Positions 1 through 12,248 are shown, counted from the first letter of the stretch. The stretch: DNA of 64,000 nucleotides from Siphonodentalium dalli (GCA_032622095.1 CP136067.1:127879030-127943029), one strand, 5' to 3'. Made by a program: numbers and translations. Notes: generated by a model not told the origin, from the letters alone.

Positions 1-229
1 GCCTGTATATGCCAGACGTGTCGCTTCTGGTGTTCGTGCATTAATAAAATGTCGATATCACACAGAGTTGACTAATTTCCGTTTGACTTCGCTTATCACT
101 ACTCACTTGTCTGGCCTGTTAACAATAAACCTCTCGCGCGCAGATGATTAATGTTGTCAATTATTGGTGTGGCCATGTAAAATACATGTATTTTACATAC
201 AGAAATTACATGCATGTGTGTATCCACCC
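1..229. mobile_element. Right end of a PIF/Harbinger-like MITE (partial)
   Basis: This is the right part of the element seen complete at 8418-9183. It ends with the terminal inverted repeat (...GTGTATCCACCC at 229) followed by TTA at 230-232. The left end lies outside the window. Confidence 0.5.
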
Positions 230-408
230 TTAGGCTGCTGAAATGTTTTCCTAAATTGCTGGATAAACTGTATTCGTGTATAGGTTTCTTGGTGTTAATT
301 GTCCGGCCATAATTTTAGCCGGTCCTATATGGTTTTTGTCAAATCTTATTAACCTATTAATGTGGCGTTCATTGTTTTCTTAATTTTAGAAATAATAATA
401 TAACGTAC

Positions 409-1014
409 CTCAGACTTAGTAGGTGTTTCTGATGGGAGAAACGAACTGAAGCTGCCCTCATGTTCGCCGATGTGTGCAGTAGTTGGTGTCTGGAAAACAA
501 ATTATATTCATTAATGTGGATATAATTAGCCATGTCAATTAAAATTTATGTCAAGGAACTCAATTACTATTTCCTGTGTGGAACATTCTGTGCCTCTTAT
601 ATTATACATTATAGCACAGACTATTGAAAGAAAATAATCGAAAATATGCGAATAAAATACATAACATAATGTGAGCATGTAGGTGTCATAATACATACGT
701 TCGTGTTCATTACTGTGGTTGCGTTCGAATCTTCGCATAAAACGAACTGACGAACTAACTTGTGATCTATTACTTAATACTGTTCTTAAATAAGCACAAT
801 GTTTAAACTGAAATTGTTTCTCTAAATTACGGATAATAGGTCATTATAAATCACATTTGTACGAGTTGGCAATTTCTCCTGCTCTAATCCTGCTTACCTC
901 TACGTCTATACCGCTATCTCTGGACGACTCGTCGACGTGAAGCTTGAAGTCACAAGGGCTCAACAGCTGGATGATATCCATGGTATCGTCTATGTCGAAA
1001 GTGATGTTAGGAAT
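409..1014 (-). CDS. CDC25: CDC25 phosphatase gene 1, N-terminal exons a and b only
   Basis: Two phase-0 exons of a CDC25-type phosphatase. Exon a is 898-1014 (39 codons, with [11 protein letters not shown]), flanked by a pyrimidine-rich acceptor ending TTTCAG and a GTAAGC donor. Exon b is 409-489 (27 codons, [20 protein letters not shown]), flanked by TTTTCCAG and GTACGT. Identical exon structure in complete copies further along joins these to the catalytic exons, which for this gene lie before position 1. The DSG sequence in exon a resembles the DSG degron region of animal CDC25A, recognised by beta-TrCP; that function is inferred. The start codon is not certain, and exon a begins in frame without an ATG. 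Confidence 0.75.
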
Positions 1015-2751
1015 CTGAAAGAAAAATGGTTTCAATTAATTAATATGGCAAAAGAGGACGTATTGACGTCAACTCGGATATCAACCTACAATCAACTACA
1101 CTCTCGATAAATATAGGCCATATATTAATAATATAATAAATTTATACTGTGGGAATTTGATCTATTCTGGTAATATTATCCGATACGTTCATTTATTTGA
1201 AATATTTAATAACACGCGGAAATATTCAGGCAACTAAAAATATATTGGGCAATAAATTGTTGCCGCTAAATTCCATCACCTCGCTAAAGAATGTCAGACA
1301 ATGAGCACATGCTACATGCCACTGATAAGATATATTTGATCCAGTTTACGCGGTGGCGATGTGAATGATAAATATAAGGGAATACATTATAACTTAAAAT
1401 CTGTGTATCGACATAGAGGTGTATTCCAGTTCGAAATTTTAAATAATAGCATTAGGGCTCTACAAGTACCAGTTTTGAAACACTTGAAATGGATTGAGGT
1501 ACACGGTAAAACTAATAACCAGCGATGACGACGATACTCACAATGGATTCAAGGCGAGAAGAGCGAATGACTAAAAAGTCCAAAATTTACTGCTTATAAA
1601 GTATGGGACATAATGTTGTTTATTTTGAAAATACGTGAGAAACGATTCGCGATGTTGTATGATAACAAATTGTAACACATCGGGATCGCGTGGCAGAATG
1701 TTGCTCACGAATACGGTTGCCTATCACAACTCGGGGCGTTAAAATTACACAGATAGTGGGAAGAGCAGCGTCGATGCGCATGACAACGTGTTAGATTTCT
1801 TGTTCAGAAGTGTTTAGTAGCATGTTTGGAAGTGAGATAACAGTTTGTGAGTGAAATTCAGCCCAGGAACTGTCAACTATATTGTTTACAACGTATCAAC
1901 TATGTTAGCAATTTAGTCAGTCGGTGATTTGCTGAAGATGAATAACGATCAATGTGGGGATCACGAACCTCACGAAGGCCCACAAACTATACTAACAGTG
2001 ACACTGCGCTTTTTTTTGTTATTTGCTGAAGAACATCGGGACCTAACTTTTCTAAATTCTATGAATTGAACAAATCTGTATCGGGCACATGTAGTCCGGA
2101 CAATGCATGCACCAATGTTACCAACAATGTGATGAGAATTCAACAATTTTATGCGACCTACTAGCTTCAATATAATACTCTTTATTCCGGCCTCCACGTA
2201 TTCCGGCTTCCACGATGAAGAGCAGTGAGGTTATTGAATTGTATGTTTTTCTATTCACAAATTCGTGGAGAGTGTATATAAACAGCAAAAAAACAATTGT
2301 AAAAGACAAATCCAAATGTAAAAGTCAGTTAGCACATATCAGCGCGGAACGGGTGTTGTAACTTAAAAAAAAAATAGGTACACATTATTAACAGATCCGG
2401 TTTTGTGTAAACATAATTTTAAACATACCATATTGTAGATAGTTGAAAGTATTGAGTGTTTATATATAAATATGCGTTTTCTACTGCAACAAAATGAAAT
2501 TGAACTGACAAGTTAAGACGGGACACCATTTTATTAACTACGCGCACATATCACGTGACTTCAGTAGAGCTTGGCTTACCATATTGTGCAAGTGATTGAA
2601 TTTCAACCGACAAAGAGTCACTTCGTACTATGTCCCTAGCACATAAGCGCGACTGGCGGCGTTTTCTCGCCTGAGAGTGTGAAAGTCTGACCCCTTTATT
2701 AATCACCGGAACCAACTTATATGTTTCGTCGTTAATGTTATCACTCCATGA
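1015..2751. other. Intergenic/upstream region of CDC25 gene 1, no supported gene
   Basis: AT-rich sequence shared with units C, D and E. The short open frames here are not maintained between copies. For example, the frame that stays open for 96 codons at 16160-16450 is interrupted here near 1330. A possible 5' exon edge is a CAATATG followed by a GTAAGC donor on the minus strand near 2580, but nothing proves it is used. Confidence 0.5.
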
Positions 2752-4030
2752 GGAGCTTATCACTCCGAGGGGAGCTTTGCGAATATGACAAGATAGAAGA
2801 ATTCGTTTCTTTTTTTTTCAACTCAGGTTTTGCCCCCAAATTATCCTTAGTAATGTTCACTTCCATAACATTCCAGTGATGTCGATAAATGCAACAATGC
2901 GGACTTCATATGCCAACGGATGACGTATACAGGCCCTATGTAAGTCATTGAGTTCTATAAATATATATAGGGGCACCATGAAACAATAAAGAGCGTTCAT
3001 TGACAGTATATTCATGACATGTTTCTAAAGAGCATATTTCTAACTCTTGTGTGGAAACAGTTTCTAATGCTCATGTGAATTTATTTTTGGAGATATATTT
3101 ATGCAGTCTGTATGACGACATTTCATCTGATTATATTGTCCATACATATATACTACCACATTTCGTAACTATGTATAGGCGTAACAAGATAAAGAGCGTT
3201 TTAGGTTCAATGTTTAACTGAGTTCAACCATCCGCACAGCAGTGAGGCAAACGCGCTATCTTTTTACCACACCGGGAACATACATAACTGAACGCTCTTT
3301 ATATGATTACATACAGCCGACTAAGGGTATGTTCCAAGAGCTGGAAAACTTCGCAGTTGGTCTTATAATTATGTGGCGCGCGTTGGAGCTTATCACTCCG
3401 AGAAGAACTTTGCGAATATGACAAGTTTGAAGAATTCGTTTCGTTTTTTATTCAACTCAGGTTTTTCCCCCAAATTATCCTTAGTAATGGTAACTTCTAT
3501 AACATTCCAGTGATGTTCGAATGATCAATATACACGTAGGTCGATAAATACAATAATGCGGACTTTATATCCCAACGGAAGACGTAGGCCCTATGTCAAG
3601 GAGGTCTATAAATATATATAGGGGCACCATGAAACAATAAAGAGCGTTCATTGACAGTATATTCATGACATGTTTCTAAAGAGCATATTTCTAACTCTTG
3701 TGCGCACAGCAATTTCTAATGCTTACATGAATTTGTTTTTGGAGATACATGTATACAGTCTGTATGACAACATTTCATCTGATTATATTGTCCATACATA
3801 TATACTACCATATTGCGTAACTATGTATAGGCGTAACAATATAAAGAGCGTTTTATGTTCAATGTTTAACTGAGTTCAACCCTCCGCACAGCAGTGAGGC
3901 AAACGCGCTATATTTTTACCGCACCGGGAACATACATAACTGAACGCTCTTTATATTGTTACATACAACCGACTAAGTTTATGTTCTAAGAGCTGGAAAA
4001 CTTCGCAATTGGTCTTATATTTATGTGGCG
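2752..4030. repeat. Two tandem ~640-bp subrepeats with AAAGAGCGTT foldbacks
   Basis: The segment starting at 2752 (GAGCTTATCACTCCGAG) restarts at 3388. Each copy holds a TATA-like run (CTATAAATATATATAGGGGC), then CACCATGAAACAATAAAGAG, then a hairpin. In the second copy the hairpin is a perfect 20-bp stem, GTAACAATATAAAGAGCGTT near 3833 and its reverse complement near 3937, around a loop of about 90 bp. Unit B has one copy; units C, D and E have two (17610-18900, 31611-32900, 41847-43140). A 67-codon frame (3670-3873) in the second copy recurs in later units, but with many amino-acid changes and stops in the sister subrepeat, so I do not call it a gene. Confidence 0.8.
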
Positions 4031-4945
4031 CGTGTTGGAATGGGACGAAGCACTGGGAATTTAGTTTTTAGTATGACACTCTTTTGTGAATTCGGTATGC
4101 CCCACGTGACCAGAAAGAGCTTGTATTATCAGATTGAGTAACGGATTGAATTCCATCAGCCAGCAAAGAGCACTTTCCCATATGGCACCAGGCAATGCAG
4201 ATGTGACAGTCGGCCTTTTCCGATTGGAGGGTGCAATAAGCCGGTCCTTTAAAGGACAGAAAATTTTGGCCAGGTGCTAAGTGAACTATGTGTTTATTTA
4301 TGTGTGTTATAATATTACCACACACATTTGGAATTTATTAGTGTCGAGATCCTTTTTTCTCCATGGAGATTGGAAGGCCCCTACCTGGTCACGATACCAC
4401 AGGTTCCTGTCAGATTAGTCATAACACAAAAGGTACCTATATATTAGACTTATATATAGGTAAGTTACACATAAGTAAAGCAAACGCCTTTACCGTATCA
4501 TCAATAAACTGGCAAGCAATACTGCTCTTTGTTATTCCGCCGACTTTTTTTTATTTTCGGAACTGGACAGGGGTGTGCGGAAAAGCGAGAACAATTCCAC
4601 GGTGATTTAAGTGGCAACCCAAAATGAACAGTGACAGTTTACAATTTAATATGCATCCGTTATAATTCAAACTATGGACAAACCCCCGTTTTATGAGCAT
4701 ATATAAATACACGATTTGATAGTCAATAGTACTTAATATATTGACTGTTCTGATTGGATATTTTTGGAGTTGTACTGAGAGTTACAATAAAAACAATCAA
4801 GTAGAGTGTCTAAAACGATTATCTCGATCCTGACCATGAAGCGAGGAAACCATACATGCATCAATTTAATGGATCTGGTTGAATTCTTCCATATAGTTGA
4901 CGTGAAGGCCACATAAGAACGTGAGAATGAGTAATCGTAACTTAC

Positions 4946-5034
4946 CTTGCGCGCCTGTGTATGAACCGGGAATGTAGAACTCTATAGGCCACCGAGTACC
5001 ACTCGAATTAGCTTACGTTTTGCTGTATATATAG
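4946..5034 (-). promoter_or_regulatory. Candidate TATA promoter and 5' leader exon, unit A
   Basis: On the minus strand a TATA-like stretch (CCTATATATACAGC, about 5022-5034) is followed about 75-80 bp downstream by a strong splice donor, CGCAAG/GTAAGTTACG, with the exon edge at 4946. A transcript starting about 30 bp below the TATA would give a short leader exon of roughly 50 bp spliced toward CDC25 gene 1. In units C, D and E the same donor reads TTAAGT, so its invariant G is lost. This is inference from motifs only; no transcript evidence is available here. Confidence 0.3.
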
Positions 5035-5832
5035 GGTTTCGATTCCTCATAAGGATTTCCCAAAATGAAGCCGCTTAATGAGATAATGTTGTTTCGGCAA
5101 TAACAAGGTTTCCTATTTCTGGATCTTTAATAATCCTCTTATGGGAATTAAAATCGTCGGGTCCTTCGTCAACAGATACCACAAGCATCCCACTTTGACA
5201 GTTTGACCAATTTTGTTTTAAGTATTGCTCACTCTTAATGAAAATTCAACACGAGACATAGTCTGGGGCTTGTACTGAAAACGGAACGAACAAGTACATA
5301 TTATGTTATTAGATGCAAGTGGCAACAGGACTTCCGGTCGTTATTATGGTAATCAACTGGATTTCTACCAATGTATGTCTCTCACTGTTGATTTAGATTC
5401 AACATACATGACGATAACTTCATTAGCAACATGCCTCCACGAGAAATTATATTCAACAGATCTTCTGCATGGGCCCTGGATTGAGGGAACTCGCAATGTG
5501 CCATTCTCGTCGATAGAGTAGTAACAAAAGTTTGACAACAATATTTATTTACAATGTAGCACGTTTTGTGAAACAATATATATTAACAATAATTTAGCGA
5601 GCTCTTTACAGCATATACATTTTAAACATAACAATAACAGTATCACAGCTAAGCTTGAAAACAAAACAAATATCTCACACACCAAGCAGTTAAACAGAGC
5701 TGAACATCATCTGAACATCGAAAATGTACGCTGATCAAATCTTAAACACTTGGTGCACTGGTGTCTGAGAAATAACATGACAACAAATAACAAATAACAA
5801 CAGAGTAACAACAACTTGATGATGACGAACAG
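5035..5832. other. Intergenic stretch between array genes, no supported gene
   Basis: AT-rich sequence repeated in units C-E. Only short, non-conserved open frames are present. In units C-E a 189-bp insertion interrupts the site equivalent to 5340/5341. Confidence 0.6.
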
Positions 5833-8800
5833 CTAGAATCTCAGCGACCTCTTCCTCTGACCGTTGGACCAGGACTTGGACTTGGCTCGGAAGTGACGTA
5901 GCTGAGATGAATAATCCTGGTGCAGCATAGGTCGATATGACTGCGGGGTGCAGAGCGCCTGGAAAGAGTAATATATAGCAAATAAGTACAAAATAATATT
6001 CACAGTTTCACGAACAATATGTAGAAAAAGTACTTGTTGAGGTGCTGAAACACCGTTGCATCGACAGTGGACTACATTTGTTGCAATTACTCTACACATG
6101 CGTGTATCAAACGTGAGCTTATTGGCACAATGTCTTGTCACCATATTTTATTAGGTATATGTACAGCGTTGAAACGAATTTCGAAAATGTAGCGAAACAA
6201 AACGCACCTGTTTGGATTCGAAGAATTCCTTATATCCGCCATGAAGGATATAGATTTCAGGGTAAAACAGGTTCGGATAATTCTCGGCGTTCATCTCTCT
6301 GTCCTTCTGTCGCAGGTGTCTGAGCCTAGAAAAAATACATTCAGATATAAACCTTCGCTCACGACATAGCAATCACGTATACATGTAGTGAACTCTATTG
6401 CTACGTGTATGCTTACATCAGATTAAATAATTAAATAATGCTCCAATATCTCCTTTTCATTTTCATGCTAAACTTAAAGGAGTACTGTATACTAAATCCG
6501 GCCATATATGGGACCATCTGCTTTTATACCGAATATAAGCATAAAATTAATGAATTTGATCCATGGATTAGTGTAAAATACACGTGTACTCTATGCACGA
6601 TGCAAACAACATGGTAATTATAATGAAAATGAATTTAGAGTTTTAAGGTTTGTCAATTAGACTATTCCATCCATATGTTAATACACTAATAAACTATGGT
6701 TGACATAGAATTGTTACTTACATTTTTGGACCGCGTTCAGATGAGAACTCGCAGTGAAAGATGACGATGGTCTGGTGTTTGAGGGGAGCGTCGCCCAAAA
6801 ACCTCTTCTCGATCATCGCCTGTGTGTGGAGATTCTCAGCATCCTGTAAATAAGAAGTTACTTGTGACTTAGATACAGACCTAAGACAATACAAACACTA
6901 CTCAATTCAACTGCAAAATCGGCCGATAGGAAAACTGATCATTATTATAACAAAAATATAATTTTGTTCTGGTATTGACGATTGTTAACAATGGGTGGCT
7001 GCATTTAGATTCTTGACACACACCACCATTAAGAGTGATACAATAAATCTGAATTGATGGTCTGAGCGTGTTACCAATTTAATTATTGGACTCATTATCA
7101 GGAAAAAAACAAACAAAAGAAATAAAACTATACGGATATACATGTAAAAATTTGTAATACATGGATATGTAATTTCAACATATATATTGATATTTGTTAC
7201 GTAATAAAATAATGTTGTCTATCAAAATAATGCCAATAAAATAATTTAACTTGACATGATCCTCATTATTTTACAAAAGAAATAAATCGATTGCTGTGGT
7301 ATATTGGCAAATATTAGAGCAGAGGTCATGTCGGTGACACACACGTACCTGGATATGTCCACCTTCGTACTCATATGGGTATCGACAGTCTACGACCACA
7401 AACTCGTCGATGCTGTTGCTGAATCGGCCTGACATCAAATCTTCCAACTGTAAACAAAAATTATGAATTTCACTATCTATATTGTAAAACTGGAACAAGT
7501 CTACGATGAAACTACGGCACTTGGATATTTTAGTATATTTGGTTTACTCATCCTATAAGAACACTGGACGTCTAGTGAAGAATTTCGAGACATGACTGTA
7601 TACACCATTTATCACACATCTTTCCTGACTACTTATTATCTTTTCCCTTCTATCACACCTCAATCTTACTCATCCCTGCACTCGCTTAACTATTCCAACA
7701 TTTATGAGAGAACAGAGAACTATATTTGAATTTCCGCCTTTACATTGTAGTTGGCTGTATTGAAAACTTGAGGTAACATTTACATAGCAATTTTTTTTAT
7801 AAAAGCCATAGGCTTGTTACCCCGTCATAATTTGAACAGTTTACTTTTCTATCAGTTTGAATTTCAGATATAGAAGGAAGTCCAGATAGTTGGGCACAAA
7901 AGCAACATGGAAACATTCATATTACATGTATGTCACAATCCAATACATGCATGTCTCGATTATCGAATACATACATTAATACGTTGAAATCACTCACTGT
8001 TTGTGGGGAGATGTACTTGAGGTCCTTGTGTCGACCTGAGATGACGCGGAGAGTGTAGCTCGAGGTCCCGTCGCCGATCAGATCAACGTTGGAGGTCATG
8101 GAGTTGAGAGCTTCTTTAATTCTCATGTCGTCTTTGTCTGATTTCTCTAACAGTTGGCGTTTGGCTGGTGGTTCGATGAAATCACATTTCTCGGTGATCT
8201 GGCGTTTCAGACAGTTGTCGGAGGATTTTGAACGTCCGAAAAGACATCGAACTGGTCTACGACGGATGGACAACTGGAAGCGAAATATTTAGAACAGTGA
8301 TACATGTATCAAAATATCATATAATTATTTGCTTAGCTGTTTGTATTTAAATACTTAAATTATAAGCTTAAACTTAAATGCCACACATACACTATGGAAA
8401 TATGGCTTCTTGTCTTAGGGTGGATACACACATGCATGTAATCTCTGTAATTATCGTGTATTTGGCGTTTTACACGGATAATACAGACAATGTAACATGT
8501 GTCCACTGACAACCCAATCATTGCGGACGTGTTGACCGCACTGAGTTCTAGTTCCAATTAAGGGATGTAGAGAAGTCGCTATCTTGGACCGAGTCGCCGG
8601 GCTACTTAAAATACTTGTTCGTGGGACAACCCAGATGGTGGACGTTCTATTTAAATAATTATTAGTCCTCTCTTGTTATTTATAGCAGTGGTGGACCGGA
8701 TTTCCACCACTCGCAGGGGCTATATATATATGATCCCGAAAGCTACCAGGCGGGGGTGGCTAACTCTGAGCTATTTAAGTAAAACATTATATTGTACCTT

Positions 8801-9968
8801 CTTGCGCAGATTATTCCGACCGATATACAACTAAGTCCCTTAGCGATTTGAAGCTTTCAGGACCCCATGCCAAACAAGCATCATGGTCGAACATATTCTA
8901 TATGAAGCCTGTATATGCCAGACGTGTCGCTTCTGATGTTCGTGCATTAATAAAATGTCACACAGAGTTGACTAATTTCCGCATCCGTAAGAGAAGACGT
9001 GTTTTGGACTGGCCTTAAATGTCCTGATAGCAGACAGTTTGACTTCGCTTATCACTACTCACTTGTCTGGCATGTTAACAATGAACGCTCGCAGATATTT
9101 AATGTTGTCAATTATTGGTGTGGCCATGTAAAATACATGTATTTTACACACAGAAATTACATGCATACTGTGTGTATCCACCCTTAGGCTGCTGAAATGC
9201 TTTCCTAAATTGCTGGATAAACTGTATTCGTGTATAGGTTTCTTGGTGTTAATTGTCCGGCCATAATTTTAGCCGGTCCTATATGGTTTTTGTCAAATCT
9301 TATTAACCTATTAATGTGGCGTTCATTGTTTTCTTAATTTTAGAAATAATAATATAACGTACCTCAGACTTAGTAGGTGTTTCTGATGGGAGAAAAGAAC
9401 TGAAGCTACCCTCATGTTCGCTGATGTGTGCAGTAGTTGGTGTCTGGAAAACAAATTATATTCATTAATGTGGATATAATTAGACATATCAATTAAAATT
9501 TATGTCAAGGAACTCAATTACTATTTCCTGTGTGGAACATTCTGTGCCTCTTATATTATACATTATAGCATAGACTATTGAAAGAAAATAATCGAAAATA
9601 TGCGAATAAAATACATAACATAATGTGAGCATGTAGGTGTCATAATACATACGTTCGTGTTCATTACTGTGGTTGCGTTCGAATCTTCGCATAAAACGAA
9701 CTGACGAACTAACTTGTGATCTATTACTTAATACTGTTCTTAAATAAGCACAATGTTTATACTGAAATTGTTTCTCTAAATTACGGATAATAGGTCCTTA
9801 TAAATCACGTTTGTACGAGTTGGCAATTTCTCCTGCTCTAATCCTGCTTACCTCTACGTTTATACCGCTATCTCTGGACGACTCGTCGACGTGAAGCTTG
9901 AAGTCACAAGGGCTCAACAGCTGGATGATATCCATGGTATCGTCTATGTCGAAAGTGATGTTAGGAAT
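5833..9968 (-). CDS. CDC25: CDC25-type M-phase inducer phosphatase, gene 2 (seven intact exons)
   Basis: Dual-specificity phosphatase that activates cyclin-dependent kinases by removing inhibitory phosphates from Thr14/Tyr15 (family knowledge). Exons: a 9852-9968, b 9363-9443, c 7998-8273, d 7349-7447, e 6722-6843, f 6208-6325, g 5833-5958 with stop TAG. Every junction has GT/AG sites, and the phases join to one 312-codon frame. Exon c enters the domain ([24 protein letters not shown]). Exon d has [12 protein letters not shown]. Exon e has the CX5R catalytic loop [10 protein letters not shown], with Cys222 and Arg228 in visible numbering. Exon f has GGYKEFF, and exon g has the C-terminal SYRPM...KSKSW tail. 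The start codon is unresolved and the known N-terminus is shorter than in most animal CDC25s, so another 5' exon may exist. Introns hold a MITE and old repeat relics. It looks functional. Confidence 0.9.
6473..6593. repeat. Dispersed ~120-bp repeat in a CDC25 intron
   Basis: Starts at TTAAAGGAGTACTGTA and ends at ATTAGTGTAAAATACAC. A related copy sits in gene 4 (about 21145-21254), and a diverged one lies outside the array at 55812-55923, so this is a dispersed element rather than part of the gene. The family is not recognised. Confidence 0.6.
7597..7857 (+). repeat. Relic related to the LINE 3' untranslated region, in a CDC25 intron
   Basis: This segment matches, in reverse complement, the region downstream of the reverse transcriptase ORF near 24270-24550. 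Shared blocks include CATCCCTGCACTCGCTTAAC and TATAAAAGCCATAGGCTTG. The equivalent in gene 4 is about 22237-22495, so it was present before the array expanded. It is probably an old 5'-truncated copy of the same or a related LINE. Confidence 0.55.
8418..9183. mobile_element. PIF/Harbinger-like MITE in CDC25 gene 2, intron b-c
   Basis: The ends are inverted repeats. The left begins GGGTGGATACACACATGCAT; the right, read in reverse complement, begins GGGTGGATACACACA and continues with the same ATGCATGTAAT after a 3-bp insertion. Both ends abut TTA (8415-8417 and 9184-9186), a 3-bp target duplication as used by PIF/Harbinger transposons. The 766-bp element has no transposase frame. Copies occupy the same intron in other array genes, so insertion predates the duplication. 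Confidence 0.55.
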
Positions 9969-11545
9969 CTGAAAGAAAAATGGTTTCAATTAATTAATAT
10001 GGCAAAAGAGGACGTATTGACGTCAACTCGGATATCAACCTACAATCAACTACACTCTCGATAAATATAGGCTATATATTAATAATATAATTAATTTATA
10101 CTGTGGGAATTTGATCTATTCTGGTAATATTGTTATCTGCTGAAGAACATCGGGACCTAACTTTTCTAAATTCTATGAATTGAACAAATCTGTATCGGGC
10201 ACATGTAGTCCGGACAATGCATGCACCAATGTTACCACCAATGTGATGAGAATTCAACAATTTTATGCGACCTACTAGCTTCAATATAATACTCTTTATT
10301 CCGGCCTCCACGTATTCCGGCTTCCACGATGAAGAGCAGTGAGGTTATTGAATTGTATGTTTTTCTATTCACAAATTCGTGGAGAGTGTATATAAACAGC
10401 AAAAAAACAATTGTAAAAGACAAATCCAAATGTAAAAGTCAGTTAGCACATATCAGCGCGGAACGGGTGTTGTAACTTAAAAAAAAATAGGTACACATTA
10501 TTAAGAGATCCGGTTTTGTGTATATGTAAACATAATTTTAAACATACCATATTGTAGATAGTTGAAAGTATTGAGTGTTTATATATGAATATGCGTTTTC
10601 TACTGCAACAAAATGAAATTGAACTGACAAGTTAAGACGGGACACCATTTTATTAACTACGTGCACATGTCACGTGACTTCAGTTGAGCTTGGCTTACCA
10701 TATTGTGCAAGTGATTGAATTTCAACCGACAAAGAGTCACTTCGTAATATGTCCCTAGCCCATAAGCGCGACTGGCGGCGTTTTCTCGCCTGATAGTGTG
10801 AAAGTCTGACCCCTTTATTAATCACCGGAACCAACTTATATGTTTCGTCGTTAACATTATCACTCCATGAGGAGCTTATCACTCCGAGTGGAGCTTTGCG
10901 AATATGACAAGATAGAAGAATTTGTTTTTTTTCAACTCAGGTTTTGCCCCCAAATTATCCTTAGTAATGGTAACTTCTATAACATTCCAGTGATGTTCGG
11001 AAGATCAATATACACGTAGGTCGATAAATACAACAATGCGGACTTTATATGCCAACATAAGACGTAGGCCCTATGTCAAGGAGTTCTATACATATATATA
11101 GGGGCACCATGAAACAATAAAGAGCGTTCATTGACAGTATATTCATGACATGTTTCTAAAGAGCATATTTATAACTCTTGTGCGGACATCAATTTCTAAT
11201 GCTTATATGAATTTGTTTTTGGAGATACATGTATACAGTCTGTATGACAACATTTCATCTGATTATATTGTCCATGCATATATACTACCATATTGCGTAA
11301 CTATGTATAGGCGTAACAATATAAAGAGCGTTTTAGGTTCAATGTTTAACTGAGTTCAACCCTCCGCACAGCAGTGAGGCAAATGCGCTATATTTTTACC
11401 GCACCGGGAACATACATAACTGAACGCTCTTTATATTGTTACATACAGCCGACTAAGGTTATGTTCTAAGAGCTGGAAAACTTCGCAATTGGTCTTATAT
11501 TTATGTGGCGCGTGTTGGAAAGGGACGAAGCACTAGGAATTTAGT

Positions 11546-12248
11546 GTACCCACCCAAGTTCAGATAGAAGGTCGCTATTGTTAGTGCTACGCGTGGCTCC
11601 TGAAACAATCCTTGCTGCTTCAAATTAAATTTTTTCAAGTCGTGTGCTCAATTCACATGTACAATTGTCCCATACTGGTGCAGCATATTCTATGATTGGA
11701 CGAATGTAAGAGAAATATATTTTTTGAAGGGTTTTTCTATTCAGCGAAAATCTATCCATTCGCATTATATTAATTTTCTTCCAAGCTCTATCAGTAATAT
11801 CATCTATGTGGTCACCCCATTTCGCTTGATTGTCAAATGTTAATCCTAAGTGCTTATGCGAGCTAACTTCTGTGATAATAGAATTGGACATCTGAAGTGG
11901 TGGGTGGGCTATGGGTGTTCGCTTTCTGGAGATGAGAAGAGATTCAGTTTTTTGAGGATTAAAAGTAACAAGCCACTGATGTGCCCAATTAGCTAGTCTC
12001 GCGATATCCATATTCATCAGATCTGCTGCTCTGTCTGGATCTTCTATAATAAGAAACATGGATGTATCGTCAGCAAAAAGTCGAATGTGACAAGTAACAT
12101 TTTCAGAGATATCGTTTATATAAACTATAAATAGTAAAGGTCCAAGTATAGATCCTTGGGGAACACCTGCTTGTACGGGTTTCCAATCTGAGTTTTCATT
12201 GTCAATTGTTACTCGTTGTTGGCGTTGACTTAGATAACTCTCGATCAA
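11546..12248 (-). pseudogene. Non-LTR retrotransposon reverse transcriptase fragment
   Basis: A 207-codon frame covers the middle of an RT domain: [23 protein letters not shown] (motif B), RLFADD (motif C), TFNPQKTESLLISR and SSHKHLGLTFD. It is related to, but clearly different from, the complete RT at 24934-27072. After LEKI an in-frame TAA replaces a codon, yet homology continues past it (ARIVSGATRS...ELGW) and stops exactly at the junction with unit B sequence at 11545. The fingers and motif A are missing upstream. The fragment is therefore truncated at both ends and interrupted by a stop. Confidence 0.85.

Larger units (their letters stand above)
1..8905. repeat. CDC25-array unit A
   Basis: This is the first large unit of the head-to-tail array. 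The sequence at position 1 recurs at 8906 and 14818 with only scattered differences. Reading left to right, the unit holds the two N-terminal exons of CDC25 gene 1, about 4.8 kb of non-coding DNA upstream of gene 1, and exons c-g of gene 2. Compared with later units it has about 360 bp extra at 4066-4428 and lacks a 189-bp insertion found in units C, D and E. The boundaries are arbitrary because the window starts inside the repeat. Confidence 0.9.

Noticed and set aside
3670-3873. 67-codon frame repeated in units B-E
   Set aside because: Copies differ by many amino-acid changes, and the sister subrepeat has early stops (for example near 17937). It overlaps a foldback hairpin, so it reads as non-coding repeat.
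5833-6372. Open frames opposite the CDC25 exons (for example 6135-6323 plus strand)
   Set aside because: They are shadows of exons f and g on the other strand and disappear outside the exon limits.
10670-10882. 70-codon minus-strand frame as an upstream CDC25 coding exon
   Set aside because: Its frame does not join exon a in phase. A 1-bp deletion in units C-E shifts it, and substitutions between copies are mostly amino-acid changing.
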